Both the position numbers and the translations under genes were made by a program. Below, piece by piece: positions 39,658-49,572 of a stretch of DNA of 64,000 bases (position 1 is the stretch's first letter; each line of letters begins with the position of its first letter). Below the pieces are notes generated by a model. That model did no database searches. It saw nothing but the letters and a program-made list of their open reading frames with translations, and had not been told where the DNA came from. Source of the DNA: Oceanococcus sp041625325 (lineage in GTDB: Bacteria > Pseudomonadota > Gammaproteobacteria > Nevskiales > Oceanococcaceae). Where the stretch lies: contig JBFJTN010000001.1 of assembly GCA_041625325.1 (NCBI GenBank), positions 5,234-69,233 of the forward strand. Direction: 5' to 3'.

Positions 39658-39671
39658 ATACAGAAATGTAT
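39658..39671. promoter_or_regulatory. Candidate operator/promoter between hpd and the alcohol dehydrogenase gene
   Basis: Inverted repeat ATACA-GAAA-TGTAT inside an AT-rich patch (39655-39675), the only one in this divergent gap. On the reverse strand TTGCAT, a 16-bp spacer and TACTAT overlap its upstream edge as a possible hpd promoter; TATAGT (39669-39674) may be a -10 for the forward gene. A repressor here could control both directions. Confidence 0.4.
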
Positions 39672-39743
39672 AGTACCTGCTGGGTCACTTGATGCAAAGC
39701 GCCGGCGCGGGCAGCATGGCGGCATCGAGACGAGGAGACGACG

Positions 39744-40760
39744 ATGGGCGAAAAGATCAGGGCCTGGGCTGCCAGCGCGGCGAAAGAGGCATTGCAGCCC
39801 TTCGAGTACAGCGCCGGTGCGCTGCCGGATGACTGGGTCGAGGTGGCAGTGGAGTACTGCGGGATCTGCCACTCCGATCTGTCCATGCTGGACGACGAGT
39901 GGGGTCGCAGTCAGTTTCCACTGGTGCCCGGGCATGAGGTGGTGGGCCGGGTCGTGGCCGCCGGGCCCGCAGTTCAGCGGGTCCGCATCGGCGACCGGGT
40001 CGGGATCGGCTGGTTCGTCGGCAGCTGCAATCACTGCGCGCCCTGCGTGGCCGGCCAGCAGCACCTGTGTGGCGCGACCCAGGAAACCATCGTCGGCCGG
40101 CATGGCGGATTCGGCGAGCGCGTGCGCGCCCACTGGCTGTGGGCCGAACCCTTGCCGGAGGCGCTGAACCCCGCCGCTGTGGGGCCTCTGTTCTGTGGCG
40201 GGGCGACCGTATTCAGTCCGATCGTGGAGTTCGGCATCAAACCCACCGACCGGGTCGGGGTGGTCGGCATCGGCGGGCTGGGTCATCTGGCGGTGCAGTT
40301 CCTGGCCGCCTGGGGCTGCGAGGTCACCGCCTTCACCTCCAGCGAGGCCAAGGCGGAGGAGGCCCGTCAGCTCGGCGCCCACCGCATCGTCAACAGCCGG
40401 GACAAGGGTTCCCTCAAGGCCGAGGCCGGCCGCTACGACTTCGTGCTGGTGACGGTCAACGTGGAGCTGAACTGGATGGCCTATCTGCAGGCCCTGGCGC
40501 CACGCGGGCGCCTGCATTTTGTCGGCGCCGTGCTGGCGCCGCTGCAGCTGCCGGCATTCGGCCTGATCGGAGGGCAGAAAAGCGTATCCGGCTCGCCGAT
40601 GGCGCGGCCCGCCACGGTGGCGCAGATGCTGCAGTTCTGCGCGCGCCACGGCATCGCGCCCTGGGTGGAGGAATTCGCCATGAGCGAGGTGAATGAGGCC
40701 GTCGAGCATCTGCGTCAGGGGCGCGCACGCTATCGGGTGGTATTGAAAGCCGACTGGTAG
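39744..40760 (+). CDS. Zinc-dependent alcohol dehydrogenase (YahK/CAD-like)
   Basis: 338 residues, medium-chain dehydrogenase. The catalytic zinc ligands are in YCGICHSD and GHE (PGHEVVGRV), and the structural zinc site is the four-Cys lobe SCNHCAPCVAGQQHLC. The Rossmann motif is GVVGIGGLGHLAVQF, followed by TSSEAK, which favours NADP(H). The SCNHC lobe and the overall shape resemble YahK and cinnamyl-alcohol dehydrogenase aldehyde reductases. It is divergent from hpd and may share its control region, although a role in tyrosine breakdown is not established. A short hairpin follows the stop. Confidence 0.9.
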   Translation: MGEKIRAWAASAAKEALQPFEYSAGALPDDWVEVAVEYCGICHSDLSMLDDEWGRSQFPLVPGHEVVGRVVAAGPAVQRVRIGDRVGIGWFVGSCNHCAPCVAGQQHLCGATQETIVGRHGGFGERVRAHWLWAEPLPEALNPAAVGPLFCGGATVFSPIVEFGIKPTDRVGVVGIGGLGHLAVQFLAAWGCEVTAFTSSEAKAEEARQLGAHRIVNSRDKGSLKAEAGRYDFVLVTVNVELNWMAYLQALAPRGRLHFVGAVLAPLQLPAFGLIGGQKSVSGSPMARPATVAQMLQFCARHGIAPWVEEFAMSEVNEAVEHLRQGRARYRVVLKADW

Positions 40761-40778
40761 CCCGCCAGACAGGCGCGC

Positions 40779-40795
40779 GGGGGATCCATTCCCCC
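40779..40795 (+). terminator. Short hairpin after the alcohol dehydrogenase gene
   Basis: GGGGGA (40779-40784) pairs with TCCCCC (40790-40795) across a 5-nt loop, 19 bp after the stop. No T tract is present, so terminator function is uncertain. The remaining bases to 40949 show nothing else recognisable. Confidence 0.3.
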
Positions 40796-40949
40796 CGACG
40801 GGCCGCGCCGGTCTGGGTCGCCTCGGGGGCTGCAGTCATGAGGCCCGCTTCCCGCCGCGCAGCCGGCGGCGGGATCACGGATGATGGCGATCAGGCCCGG
40901 TGGGCCTCCATCGGCGGCGCGTGCCGCAGGGTACTGCGGCGGGACGACA

Positions 40950-42665
40950 TCAGGGCGCGGGGCGCAATTGCCCGCGCAGGTCCTCGGCCATCAGCTCCAG
41001 GGTGTCCAGGTCCTGGGTGCCGAGCAGCGGCTTGACGGCGAGCAGCTGAACGCGGCGCAGACGGCTCTGATCGGCCCAGACCTCGTCGTCCTCCACCCGA
41101 TGGGCCAGATGGTCGGCCAGGGCGACCAGGGCGGCATCGGGGTCCAGCGCGGTGACCTCGGGGGCAATGCCGTGGTGCTGTTCCACACAGCGGCAGATGT
41201 TCTCCGGCAGGTCCCAGCGTCGCAGCATGGCCGCGCCCAGGCTGGCGTGGTCGATCCCGAACAGTTCGCGTTCCAGTTCGTAGGAGGGCAGGTTGTGGCG
41301 TCGCGCCTTGTCGCGGATGTCGCGTACCTCATCCTCCGCGAAACTGAGCAGGAATATCTTGCCGACATCATGCAACAGGGCCGCGGTGTACAGGGTGGAC
41401 GGCTGCGGGTGGGCATGATTCCTGGCCAGCAGCCGGGCCAGATCGGCGGTCCGGGCCGAATGCCGCCAGAGGGTCTGGCCGCTGTCCCTGCTGAGGCCCC
41501 GGAACAGGGTTTCGCTGCTCACCAGCAAAGCCAGGTGGGACAGCTCTTCCCGCCCGAGTATGACCAGGGCGTGGGCGATCGAATCCACCCGGGAACGCAG
41601 ACCGAAGTAGGCCGAGTTCACGATCGCCAGGAGCCGGGTGCTGAGGCTGGGGTCCTGCTCCACGGTTTCGGTCAGCGCTGCCGGGCTGCTGCGCTCGTCC
41701 TGGGCCAGGCGATGGATCTTCATGGCCACGGCGGGCAGGCTGGGCAGACGGTCGAGCGAGGAAAAGCGCTCCAGGAGCCGCGCGCCGCGCTGACGCCGCT
41801 CCTCGGCGCGGGCGGCGAATTCTCCCAGCCACTGCGGGACACGGTGCAGGTCTTGCGCGCGGATCTCGCTGCTGCCGCCGCCGGCGGGCCAGTGGTCCTC
41901 CAGCCAGTTGCGCGTCGGCTGTGGCACCGTGGTTTGCGCCAGGGCGGAGTGGGGCAGCTGCATCAGCTGGTGCCAGCGGGAGCCGGCGATGGGCCAGGCG
42001 GGCTGGCGCAGACTGGTGTCGCGCTGGCCGGTCGCCGGCTGTCTGAGCCGCAGCTCCAGGGTCTCCAGCAGATCCCCCAGGTAGTCGCCATCCTGAGGGA
42101 TCATGGCGAAGCTGCTGCGCAGCGCGAACTCTCGCCCCCAGCCCTCGAGCATCGGGGTCAGGCGCTTGCGTACGCGCCGCAGCCAGTGGCCTGCGCCATC
42201 GGGATGGTCGGCGCTGCTGTCCAGCAGTAACTCCCCATGATTGAGGGCGTGGCAATCGACGTCGTCAAGCATGGCGCTGATCGCGTGCAGGCGGCCGAAG
42301 CCGGGCGCGGGCTGAATCTGCAGCAGGGCGTAGACGCGCGGTTGCTGCGGATGGTGATCGAAGCGCGCCTTGAGAATGCCGGGAATGCTCCAGCGCTTGA
42401 ACGTCCAGGCATCGTCGATACTAGTGATGCAGCCGATCTTGGCCAGGCCGAGCTGATGGCGCCGGATCTTGTCCCGCTCGGTATCGCAGGTCAGCTGCAC
42501 CGGCGGGGAGCTCAGCGCCTGCTCCGCCTCGGCCGGCGGCACCCGGAGCAGCTTCGTGAACAAGCCGATCAGCCGGGGCCGATCCGCATCCGGGGCGATG
42601 CCCCGGTAGGTCAGGCAATAGGCCGGCGTCAGAGCCACCGAAGGGTCTGCCAATGGCTGCTGCAC
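40950..42665 (-). CDS. HDOD-domain signalling protein with degenerate GGDEF-like N-terminal region
   Basis: 571 residues from GTG 42665, chosen for the strong GGGAGG 6 nt upstream. The first 85 residues (LIGLFTKLLRVPPAEAEQAL to LAKIGC) resemble a small helix-turn L7/L12-type fold. Residues about 105-205 look like the ends of a GGDEF domain (VYALLQIQ at the start, SSFAMIPQDGDYLGDLLETLELRL at the end) but no GGDEF motif is present. The C-terminal HDOD domain (about 305-520) has LPSLPAVAMKIHRLAQD, VNSAYFGLRSRVDSIAHALVILG and LLHDVGKI. HDOD proteins act in signalling and motility control. Substrate or partner unknown. Confidence 0.8.
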   Translation of the reverse strand: MQQPLADPSVALTPAYCLTYRGIAPDADRPRLIGLFTKLLRVPPAEAEQALSSPPVQLTCDTERDKIRRHQLGLAKIGCITSIDDAWTFKRWSIPGILKARFDHHPQQPRVYALLQIQPAPGFGRLHAISAMLDDVDCHALNHGELLLDSSADHPDGAGHWLRRVRKRLTPMLEGWGREFALRSSFAMIPQDGDYLGDLLETLELRLRQPATGQRDTSLRQPAWPIAGSRWHQLMQLPHSALAQTTVPQPTRNWLEDHWPAGGGSSEIRAQDLHRVPQWLGEFAARAEERRQRGARLLERFSSLDRLPSLPAVAMKIHRLAQDERSSPAALTETVEQDPSLSTRLLAIVNSAYFGLRSRVDSIAHALVILGREELSHLALLVSSETLFRGLSRDSGQTLWRHSARTADLARLLARNHAHPQPSTLYTAALLHDVGKIFLLSFAEDEVRDIRDKARRHNLPSYELERELFGIDHASLGAAMLRRWDLPENICRCVEQHHGIAPEVTALDPDAALVALADHLAHRVEDDEVWADQSRLRRVQLLAVKPLLGTQDLDTLELMAEDLRGQLRPAP

Positions 42666-42756
42666 GTCGCGCCTCCCGCGAAGTCGATGTGATCGACGCC
42701 CAGCATGAACCCGGGCAGGTGAAGGCGGTGTCAACGCGCCGCGCGAGCGGCGCAGC

Positions 42757-43755
42757 CTAGCGGCAGTTCTTCAGCTTCGTTTCCAGCTCCTGGATGCGCG
42801 TCCGGTAGCTGCTTTCCATTTCCGCTTCAGCGCGGGCGTGCAGGGTGCGCTCCACATGCAGCTCCTTGCTCAGGCGCTGATTGGCATCACGGATTTCGGC
42901 ATTGGCCCGGGCCAGGGCTTCCTGCAGTGCGGCCACTTCAGGATTGTCGGAGCGCGGCCCCGGCGTCGCGGGCCGCGCGCGCGACTCGCAGCTGCTGACG
43001 GCGGCCTGCAGGGCCTGGCTGCGATCCGCCACATGCGCCAGCTGGGCCTGCAGGCGGACGTTCTGGTCAGACAGTTCCGTGGCCTGCTGCTGCAGTGCGC
43101 CGAGCTGTTGCTGATATGCGCTCTGCATCTCGGCCATGCTCTTTTCATGTTTCTGCTGCATCGCCGCCATGCTGTCCTGCTCCGCCTGGGCCTGCTGCTC
43201 GCGGTTGCGGGCATCCTGGGCATAGCTCATCAGCTGGGTGTTCAGCTGCTTGAGCGTGGCGCTCATCTCCTCGGACTCGGCCAGGCAGCTGGTCAGGCGG
43301 GACGTCGCCTGGCCTTGCTCCTCGCGGCTGGCCTGCAGCGCCTCGCGGGCCTGATCGGCGTCTGCCGCCCGCTGGCGCAGCAGGGCCTGCTGCCGAGCCA
43401 GCTCCTGATTCAGGCCTTGGGTTTCCGCCGCGCAGCTGGCCTGCCGGGCCCGGGTTTCCTGCAGCTCGGCCTCGTTGCTGGCCAGAGCCTGCTGCAGGCT
43501 GCTGCTGTCCTGTTGCAACTGGAGCAACTGCGATTGCAGGTCCATCACCTGCTGATCCAGGCGGCGCAAGGCGGCGGATTGCGAGGCCACGGTACTCTTG
43601 AGGTTGTCGTTTTCCGCCTTGTAGGCCGCGGCCCGGTCTTCCGCCGCCGCGATCCGGTCGGCCACGTTCATGGTCTGGGCCGGGCTCATTTGTGCGGTCG
43701 CAAGCAGGCAGAAACCGACCAGATGGGCCGGACGGAACAAAAAGGCTTTCATCAA
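42757..43755 (-). CDS. Periplasmic coiled-coil protein
   Basis: 332 residues. An N-terminal signal peptide (MMKAFLFRPAHLVGFCLLATAQMSPAQ) is followed by almost continuous Gln/Glu/Ala/Leu-rich heptads (about 30-320), broken by a short Pro-rich stretch near 270-280 (RARPATPGPRSDNP). Cysteines occur around 117, 166 and 264. I recognise no enzymatic motif. The form suits an exported scaffold or fibrous protein. It follows the tRNA-Leu gene on the same strand and precedes the HDOD gene, with no evidence of coupling. Confidence 0.7.
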   Translation of the reverse strand: MMKAFLFRPAHLVGFCLLATAQMSPAQTMNVADRIAAAEDRAAAYKAENDNLKSTVASQSAALRRLDQQVMDLQSQLLQLQQDSSSLQQALASNEAELQETRARQASCAAETQGLNQELARQQALLRQRAADADQAREALQASREEQGQATSRLTSCLAESEEMSATLKQLNTQLMSYAQDARNREQQAQAEQDSMAAMQQKHEKSMAEMQSAYQQQLGALQQQATELSDQNVRLQAQLAHVADRSQALQAAVSSCESRARPATPGPRSDNPEVAALQEALARANAEIRDANQRLSKELHVERTLHARAEAEMESSYRTRIQELETKLKNCR

Positions 43756-43902
43756 CGCTCCCCAAGCGTAGGCATCGGGCCAAATCTACCGCAATCGGCA
43801 AGTCGTGGCCAAACAGCATTCCGGGACTGCCGGTCCGGGGCCGCCGCAGCGGGACTGCGGCAGGGTGGGGGGCAGGAGCCCGCCGACATGCGCAATGCCA
43901 AT

Positions 43903-43989
43903 TGGTGCCGGAGGCGAGAATCGAACTCGCACTCTGTTTCCAGAACCGGATTTTGAGTCCGGCGCGTCTACCAGTTCCGCCACTCCGGC
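43903..43989 (-). tRNA. tRNA-Leu (CAA)
   Basis: 87 nt including encoded CCA. Acceptor stem GCCGGAG/CTCCGGC is perfectly paired, with discriminator A. The anticodon loop CTCAAAA has anticodon CAA, reading UUG. A long class II variable arm (TTCTGGAAACAGAGT) and the T-loop GTTCGATTC are present. It lies between the coiled-coil gene and queA, on the reverse strand. Confidence 0.97.
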
Positions 43990-44102
43990 AGCGGGCCGCG
44001 ATTATAGCCATTGCCGGTGCCGTGACATAGGGCCGGCTCGGTTCAGGCTAGAATTCGCGCCCCCGTGCCGACCAAAGCCTGGTATCCCCTGCGCGATAGC
44101 CG

Positions 44103-45119
44103 ATGAAACGCAGCGACTTCCATTTCGAGCTTCCCCCCGAACTGATCGCCCAGCAGCCCTTGCCGGGGCGCAGCGATGCGCGTCTGCTGGCCCTGTCGGG
44201 CGGTGCCAGATGCGACCTGCGAATCACCGACCTGCCCGACCTGCTGCAAGCGGGAGATCTGCTGGTGTTCAATGACACGCGAGTGATCCCGGCCCGGCTG
44301 CATGCGCGCAAGGACAGCGGCGGCGCGGTGGAGATCATGGTCGAACGGGTGCTCGACCCGCATCAGGCACTGGCTTTCGTGCGCGCCAGCAAGACCCCGC
44401 GCGACGGTGCCGTGATGCATCTTGGCGATGCGCGGATCACGGTGGACGGTCGCGAGGGTCAGCTGTTCCGCCTGCGCCTGCAGGACGGGCACTGGTGGCA
44501 GCTGCTGGAAGAGCACGGGGAAGTGCCCCTGCCACCCTATATCCGTCGCAGCCCGGATGCGGCGGACCGGCAGCGCTATCAGACCGTGTTTGCGCGCGAG
44601 CCCGGTGCGGTGGCGGCGCCCACCGCCGGCCTGCATTTCGATGAGGCACTGCTGGCGGCAGTCGATGCGCGTGGTGCCCGGCGCGATTTCCTCACCCTGC
44701 ATGTCGGCGCCGGCACCTTCATGCCGATGCGCAGCGAGAATCTGAGCGAGCACCGGATGCACGCGGAGCGTCTGGTGGTCAGCCAGGCGCTGGTGGACCG
44801 GATTGCCAGCACCCGTCAGGCCGGTGGCCGGGTGGTGGCGGTGGGCACGACCGTGGTGCGCGCGCTGGAAACCGCGGCGGCCGACGGAGGCCTGCGGGCC
44901 TATGACGGCGACAGCCGTCTGTTCATCACGCCCGGCTTCGAGTTTCAGGTGGTCGATGCGCTGCTGACCAACTTCCACCTGCCGGAATCCACCCTGCTGA
45001 TGCTGGTCTGCGCCTTCGCCGGCTACGAACCGGTGCTCGCCGCCTATCGTCACGCCGTGGCTCAGCGCTATCGTTTCTTCAGTTACGGAGATGCCATGTG
45101 GCTGGAGCGGGCACGATGA
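44103..45119 (+). CDS. queA: S-adenosylmethionine:tRNA ribosyltransferase-isomerase
   Basis: 338 residues. QueA transfers and isomerises the ribosyl part of SAM onto 7-aminomethyl-7-deazaguanine in tRNA, making epoxyqueuosine. Family features: MKRSDFHFELPPELIAQQPLPGRSDARLL start, FNDTRVIPARLHARK, GAVAAPTAGLHFDEALL, HVGAGTFMPMRSENL, and LTNFHLPESTLLMLVCAFAGYE. Length is normal. It overlaps tgt (ATGA), as in most gammaproteobacteria, and heads the queA-tgt-yajC-secDF cluster. Confidence 0.97.
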   Translation: MKRSDFHFELPPELIAQQPLPGRSDARLLALSGGARCDLRITDLPDLLQAGDLLVFNDTRVIPARLHARKDSGGAVEIMVERVLDPHQALAFVRASKTPRDGAVMHLGDARITVDGREGQLFRLRLQDGHWWQLLEEHGEVPLPPYIRRSPDAADRQRYQTVFAREPGAVAAPTAGLHFDEALLAAVDARGARRDFLTLHVGAGTFMPMRSENLSEHRMHAERLVVSQALVDRIASTRQAGGRVVAVGTTVVRALETAAADGGLRAYDGDSRLFITPGFEFQVVDALLTNFHLPESTLLMLVCAFAGYEPVLAAYRHAVAQRYRFFSYGDAMWLERAR

Positions 45120-46213
45120 GGTTCGAACTGCTGGGCCAGGATGGCGGCGCCCGTCGTGGACGCCTGCACTTTGCCCGCGGGGTGGTCGAGACCCCGATCT
45201 TCATGCCGGTGGGCACCTACGGCACGGTCAAGGCGATGACGCCGGAGGAGCTCAAGGGCCTGGGTGCCAGCATCATCCTGGGCAACACCTTTCACCTGTG
45301 GCTGCGACCCGGCACCGACATCATTCGCGCACACGGGGATCTGCACGATTTCATGCACTGGGAGGGGCCGATCCTCACCGATTCGGGCGGCTTTCAGGTC
45401 TGGAGCCTGTCCGAGCTGCGCAAGCTGACCGAGGAGGGGGTGCATTTCCGCTCGCCGGTGAATGGGGACAAGGTCTTCCTCAGCCCCGAGGAATCGATCC
45501 GGATCCAGCAGGCGCTGGGCGCCGATGTGATCATGCAGTTTGACGAGTGCACGCCCTATCCGGCCAGCGAGGCGGAGGCGCGGACCTCGATGGAATTGTC
45601 GGCGCGCTGGGCGCGCCGCTGCAAGGACGAACACGCGGGGCAGGGTGGGGCCCTGTTCGGCATCGTGCAGGGCGGCATGCATGACGGCCTGCGCCGGGAG
45701 TCGCTGGCCGCGCTGAGCGAGATCGGCTTCGACGGTTACGCGATCGGCGGACTGTCCGTTGGCGAGCCCGAGGCCGAGCGCACCCGTGTGCTGGATGGCC
45801 TGCAGCCGGTGCTGCCGCCGCAGTCCCCGCACTATCTGATGGGCGTCGGCACCCCGCTGGATATCGTCGAGGCGGTGGCCCGCGGCATCGACATGTTCGA
45901 TTGCGTGCTGCCCACCCGCAATGCGCGCAACGGGCACCTGTTCACCAGCGAGGGGGTGATCCGCATCCGCAATGCGCGGCACCGCCAGGATACCGGCCCG
46001 CTGGATCCCGCATGCGACTGCTACACCTGCACTCACTACAGCCGCGCCTACCTGCATCACCTGCAGCGTTGCGGAGAAATTCTCGCCGCACGCCTGCACA
46101 CGATTCACAACCTGCATTACTACCTGCGCTTGATGGCGCGCATCCGGGAAGCCATCGAGGCGCAGCGCTTCGATACCTTCCGCCATGAGTTCCGGGCCCG
46201 TTTCGTGGCATAA
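45116..46213 (+). CDS. tgt: tRNA-guanine transglycosylase
   Basis: 365 residues. Exchanges guanine-34 for preQ1 in tRNAs with GUN anticodons. The TIM barrel carries DSGGFQVWSL (catalytic Asp region), FGIVQGGMHDGLRRES, GGLSVGEP and DCVLPTRNARNGHLFTSEG (nucleophilic Asp). The zinc site is C-D-C-x2-C-x25-H near residues 300-330 (CDCYTCTHYSRAYLHHL). Unusually, the segment after DSGGFQ reads VWSLSELRKLTEEG, as normal for Tgt with a short loop. The start ATG 45116 overlaps queA. Confidence 0.97.
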   Translation: MRFELLGQDGGARRGRLHFARGVVETPIFMPVGTYGTVKAMTPEELKGLGASIILGNTFHLWLRPGTDIIRAHGDLHDFMHWEGPILTDSGGFQVWSLSELRKLTEEGVHFRSPVNGDKVFLSPEESIRIQQALGADVIMQFDECTPYPASEAEARTSMELSARWARRCKDEHAGQGGALFGIVQGGMHDGLRRESLAALSEIGFDGYAIGGLSVGEPEAERTRVLDGLQPVLPPQSPHYLMGVGTPLDIVEAVARGIDMFDCVLPTRNARNGHLFTSEGVIRIRNARHRQDTGPLDPACDCYTCTHYSRAYLHHLQRCGEILAARLHTIHNLHYYLRLMARIREAIEAQRFDTFRHEFRARFVA

Positions 46214-46243
46214 TCCGCGCCCTTTTTTCGACTCTGAAATCCT

Positions 46244-46573
46244 ATGGACTGGTTGATTTCCGCGGCCCACGCCCAGCAGGCCGGCGCCCAGCAGCCCTCG
46301 CTGATGGCCCAGCTGTTCCCGCTGATCGCGCTGATCGTGCTGTTCTACTTCATGCTGATCCGCCCGCAGATGAAGCGGAACAAGGAGCACAAGCAGATGA
46401 CCGGCGGTCTGGCCAAGGGCGACGAAGTCGTCACCAATGGCGGTCTGGCCGGCAAGGTCACCTCGGTCGGTGAGGTCTACATGACGGTGGAGGTCGCCGA
46501 AGGCGTGCAGGTCAAGATCCAGAAAGCCGCGCTGGCGTCGATTCTGCCCAAGGGCACCTTGAAACAGCTCTGA
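46244..46573 (+). CDS. yajC: Sec translocon accessory subunit YajC
   Basis: 109 residues. A single transmembrane helix (about 24-43; LFPLIALIVLFYFMLIRPQMKRNKEH) is followed by the cytoplasmic domain GLAKGDEVVTNGGLAGKVTSVGE and VKIQKAALASILPKGTLK. YajC associates with SecDF and the SecYEG translocon. It lies 30 bp after tgt, directly upstream of secD, the conserved order. Confidence 0.96.
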   Translation: MDWLISAAHAQQAGAQQPSLMAQLFPLIALIVLFYFMLIRPQMKRNKEHKQMTGGLAKGDEVVTNGGLAGKVTSVGEVYMTVEVAEGVQVKIQKAALASILPKGTLKQL

Positions 46574-46640
46574 TCCACCCCATCTTCGGAGCATCGTGTC
46601 GGCACGATCTGGTCCGGCCCGCCCCCCAACGGATGTCTGA

Positions 46641-48506
<1,866 letters not shown>

Positions 48507-48510
48507 GCCC

Positions 48511-49452
48511 ATGCGCGCACTGTCCCGACCGACTCACATCAATTTCATGGGCGTTCGCCGCATCGCGGCGGCGCTGTCCATCATCCTGATGATCGCCTCA
48601 GCCCTGTCGCTGTTCGTCCGTGGCCTGGACTTTGGCATCGATTTCACCGGCGGCGTGGTGGTCGAGGTGGGCTATCCCGATGCGATCGACCTCAACGAGG
48701 TGCGGGGCGTGCTGGGCGAACATGGGTTCGGCGACGCCATCGTCCAGTATTTCGGGGCCAGCAATGACGTACTGATCCGCCTGCCGCCGAGCGATGCCGC
48801 GGATTCCGCCCGGCTCAGCAACGAGGTCTACGCCGCCCTGCGCAGCGGGGGCACGGAAGTGGACCTGCGCCGGGTCGAGTTCGTCGGCCCGCAGGTGGGC
48901 GAGGAACTGACCATCAACGGTGGCCTGGCCATGCTCTGGGCCCTGGGACTGATTTTTCTCTACATCGTGTTTCGCTTCCACTGGAAGTTCTCGGCCGGGG
49001 CCGTGGCGGCGCTGATGCATGACGTCCTGATCACGCTCGGGGTGTTTTCCGTCCTCCAGATCGAGTTCGATCTGTCCGTGCTGGCCGCGGTGCTGGCCGT
49101 GATCGGCTACTCGCTGAACGACACCATTGTCGTGTTCGACCGCTGTCGGGAGAACTTCCGGCGCAAGACCGGTGGAGACGAGCCGGCGGTCATCAACTAT
49201 TCGATCAACGAGATGCTGTCGCGCAGCGTGGTGACCTCGGGGACCACCCTGATCGTTCTGATCGCCCTGTTCTTCCTGGGCGGTGAAACGCTCACCGGGT
49301 TCTCGCTGGCTCTCATCGTGGGGATCGTGATCGGGACCTATTCGTCCATCTATGTGGCCGGCAGCTTCTCGCTGGCGCTGGGACTGAAGCGCAATGACCT
49401 GATCCCGGAAGAGCTGCCGCAGGCCATGGACGATTCCGGCGCCCAGGTCTGA
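48511..49452 (+). CDS. secF: Protein translocase subunit SecF
   Basis: 313 residues, partner of SecD. The N-terminal INFMGVRRIAAALSIILM and GLDFGIDFTGGVVVEV motifs are typical, followed by a small periplasmic domain. The C-terminal helices (about 135-295) include YSLNDTIVVFDRCRENF, with the conserved Asp, and INEMLSRSVVTSGTTLIVLIALFFLGG. A terminator-like inverted repeat lies 46 bp after the stop, closing the queA-secF cluster. Confidence 0.97.
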   Translation: MRALSRPTHINFMGVRRIAAALSIILMIASALSLFVRGLDFGIDFTGGVVVEVGYPDAIDLNEVRGVLGEHGFGDAIVQYFGASNDVLIRLPPSDAADSARLSNEVYAALRSGGTEVDLRRVEFVGPQVGEELTINGGLAMLWALGLIFLYIVFRFHWKFSAGAVAALMHDVLITLGVFSVLQIEFDLSVLAAVLAVIGYSLNDTIVVFDRCRENFRRKTGGDEPAVINYSINEMLSRSVVTSGTTLIVLIALFFLGGETLTGFSLALIVGIVIGTYSSIYVAGSFSLALGLKRNDLIPEELPQAMDDSGAQV

Positions 49453-49497
49453 GACGCCGTTCGCCGTTGCGCCATTGGCGCATCAGGCCGTGAATTT

Positions 49498-49529
49498 GGC
49501 GTATCGGGACAGGCCCCGATGCGCCGTTT
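49498..49529 (+). terminator. Inverted repeat after secF
   Basis: GGCGTATCGGG (49498-49508) pairs with CCCGATGCGCC (49515-49525) over 11 positions, one of them a G-U pair in RNA, with a 6-nt loop and then GTTTGCT. It fits a weak intrinsic terminator for the sec genes; it could equally be an operator for the next gene, which starts 44 bp on. A smaller GCGCC-ATT-GGCGC hairpin lies at about 49470. Confidence 0.5.
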
Positions 49530-49572
49530 GCTGTAGATTGGAGATCGAGCTTCAGCCAGCGAAGGGCAAGCG

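Noticed and set aside
40881..42230. 449-codon forward frame opposite the HDOD gene
   Set aside because: Gln/Gly/Ala-rich antisense translation; the reverse strand encodes clear HDOD motifs.
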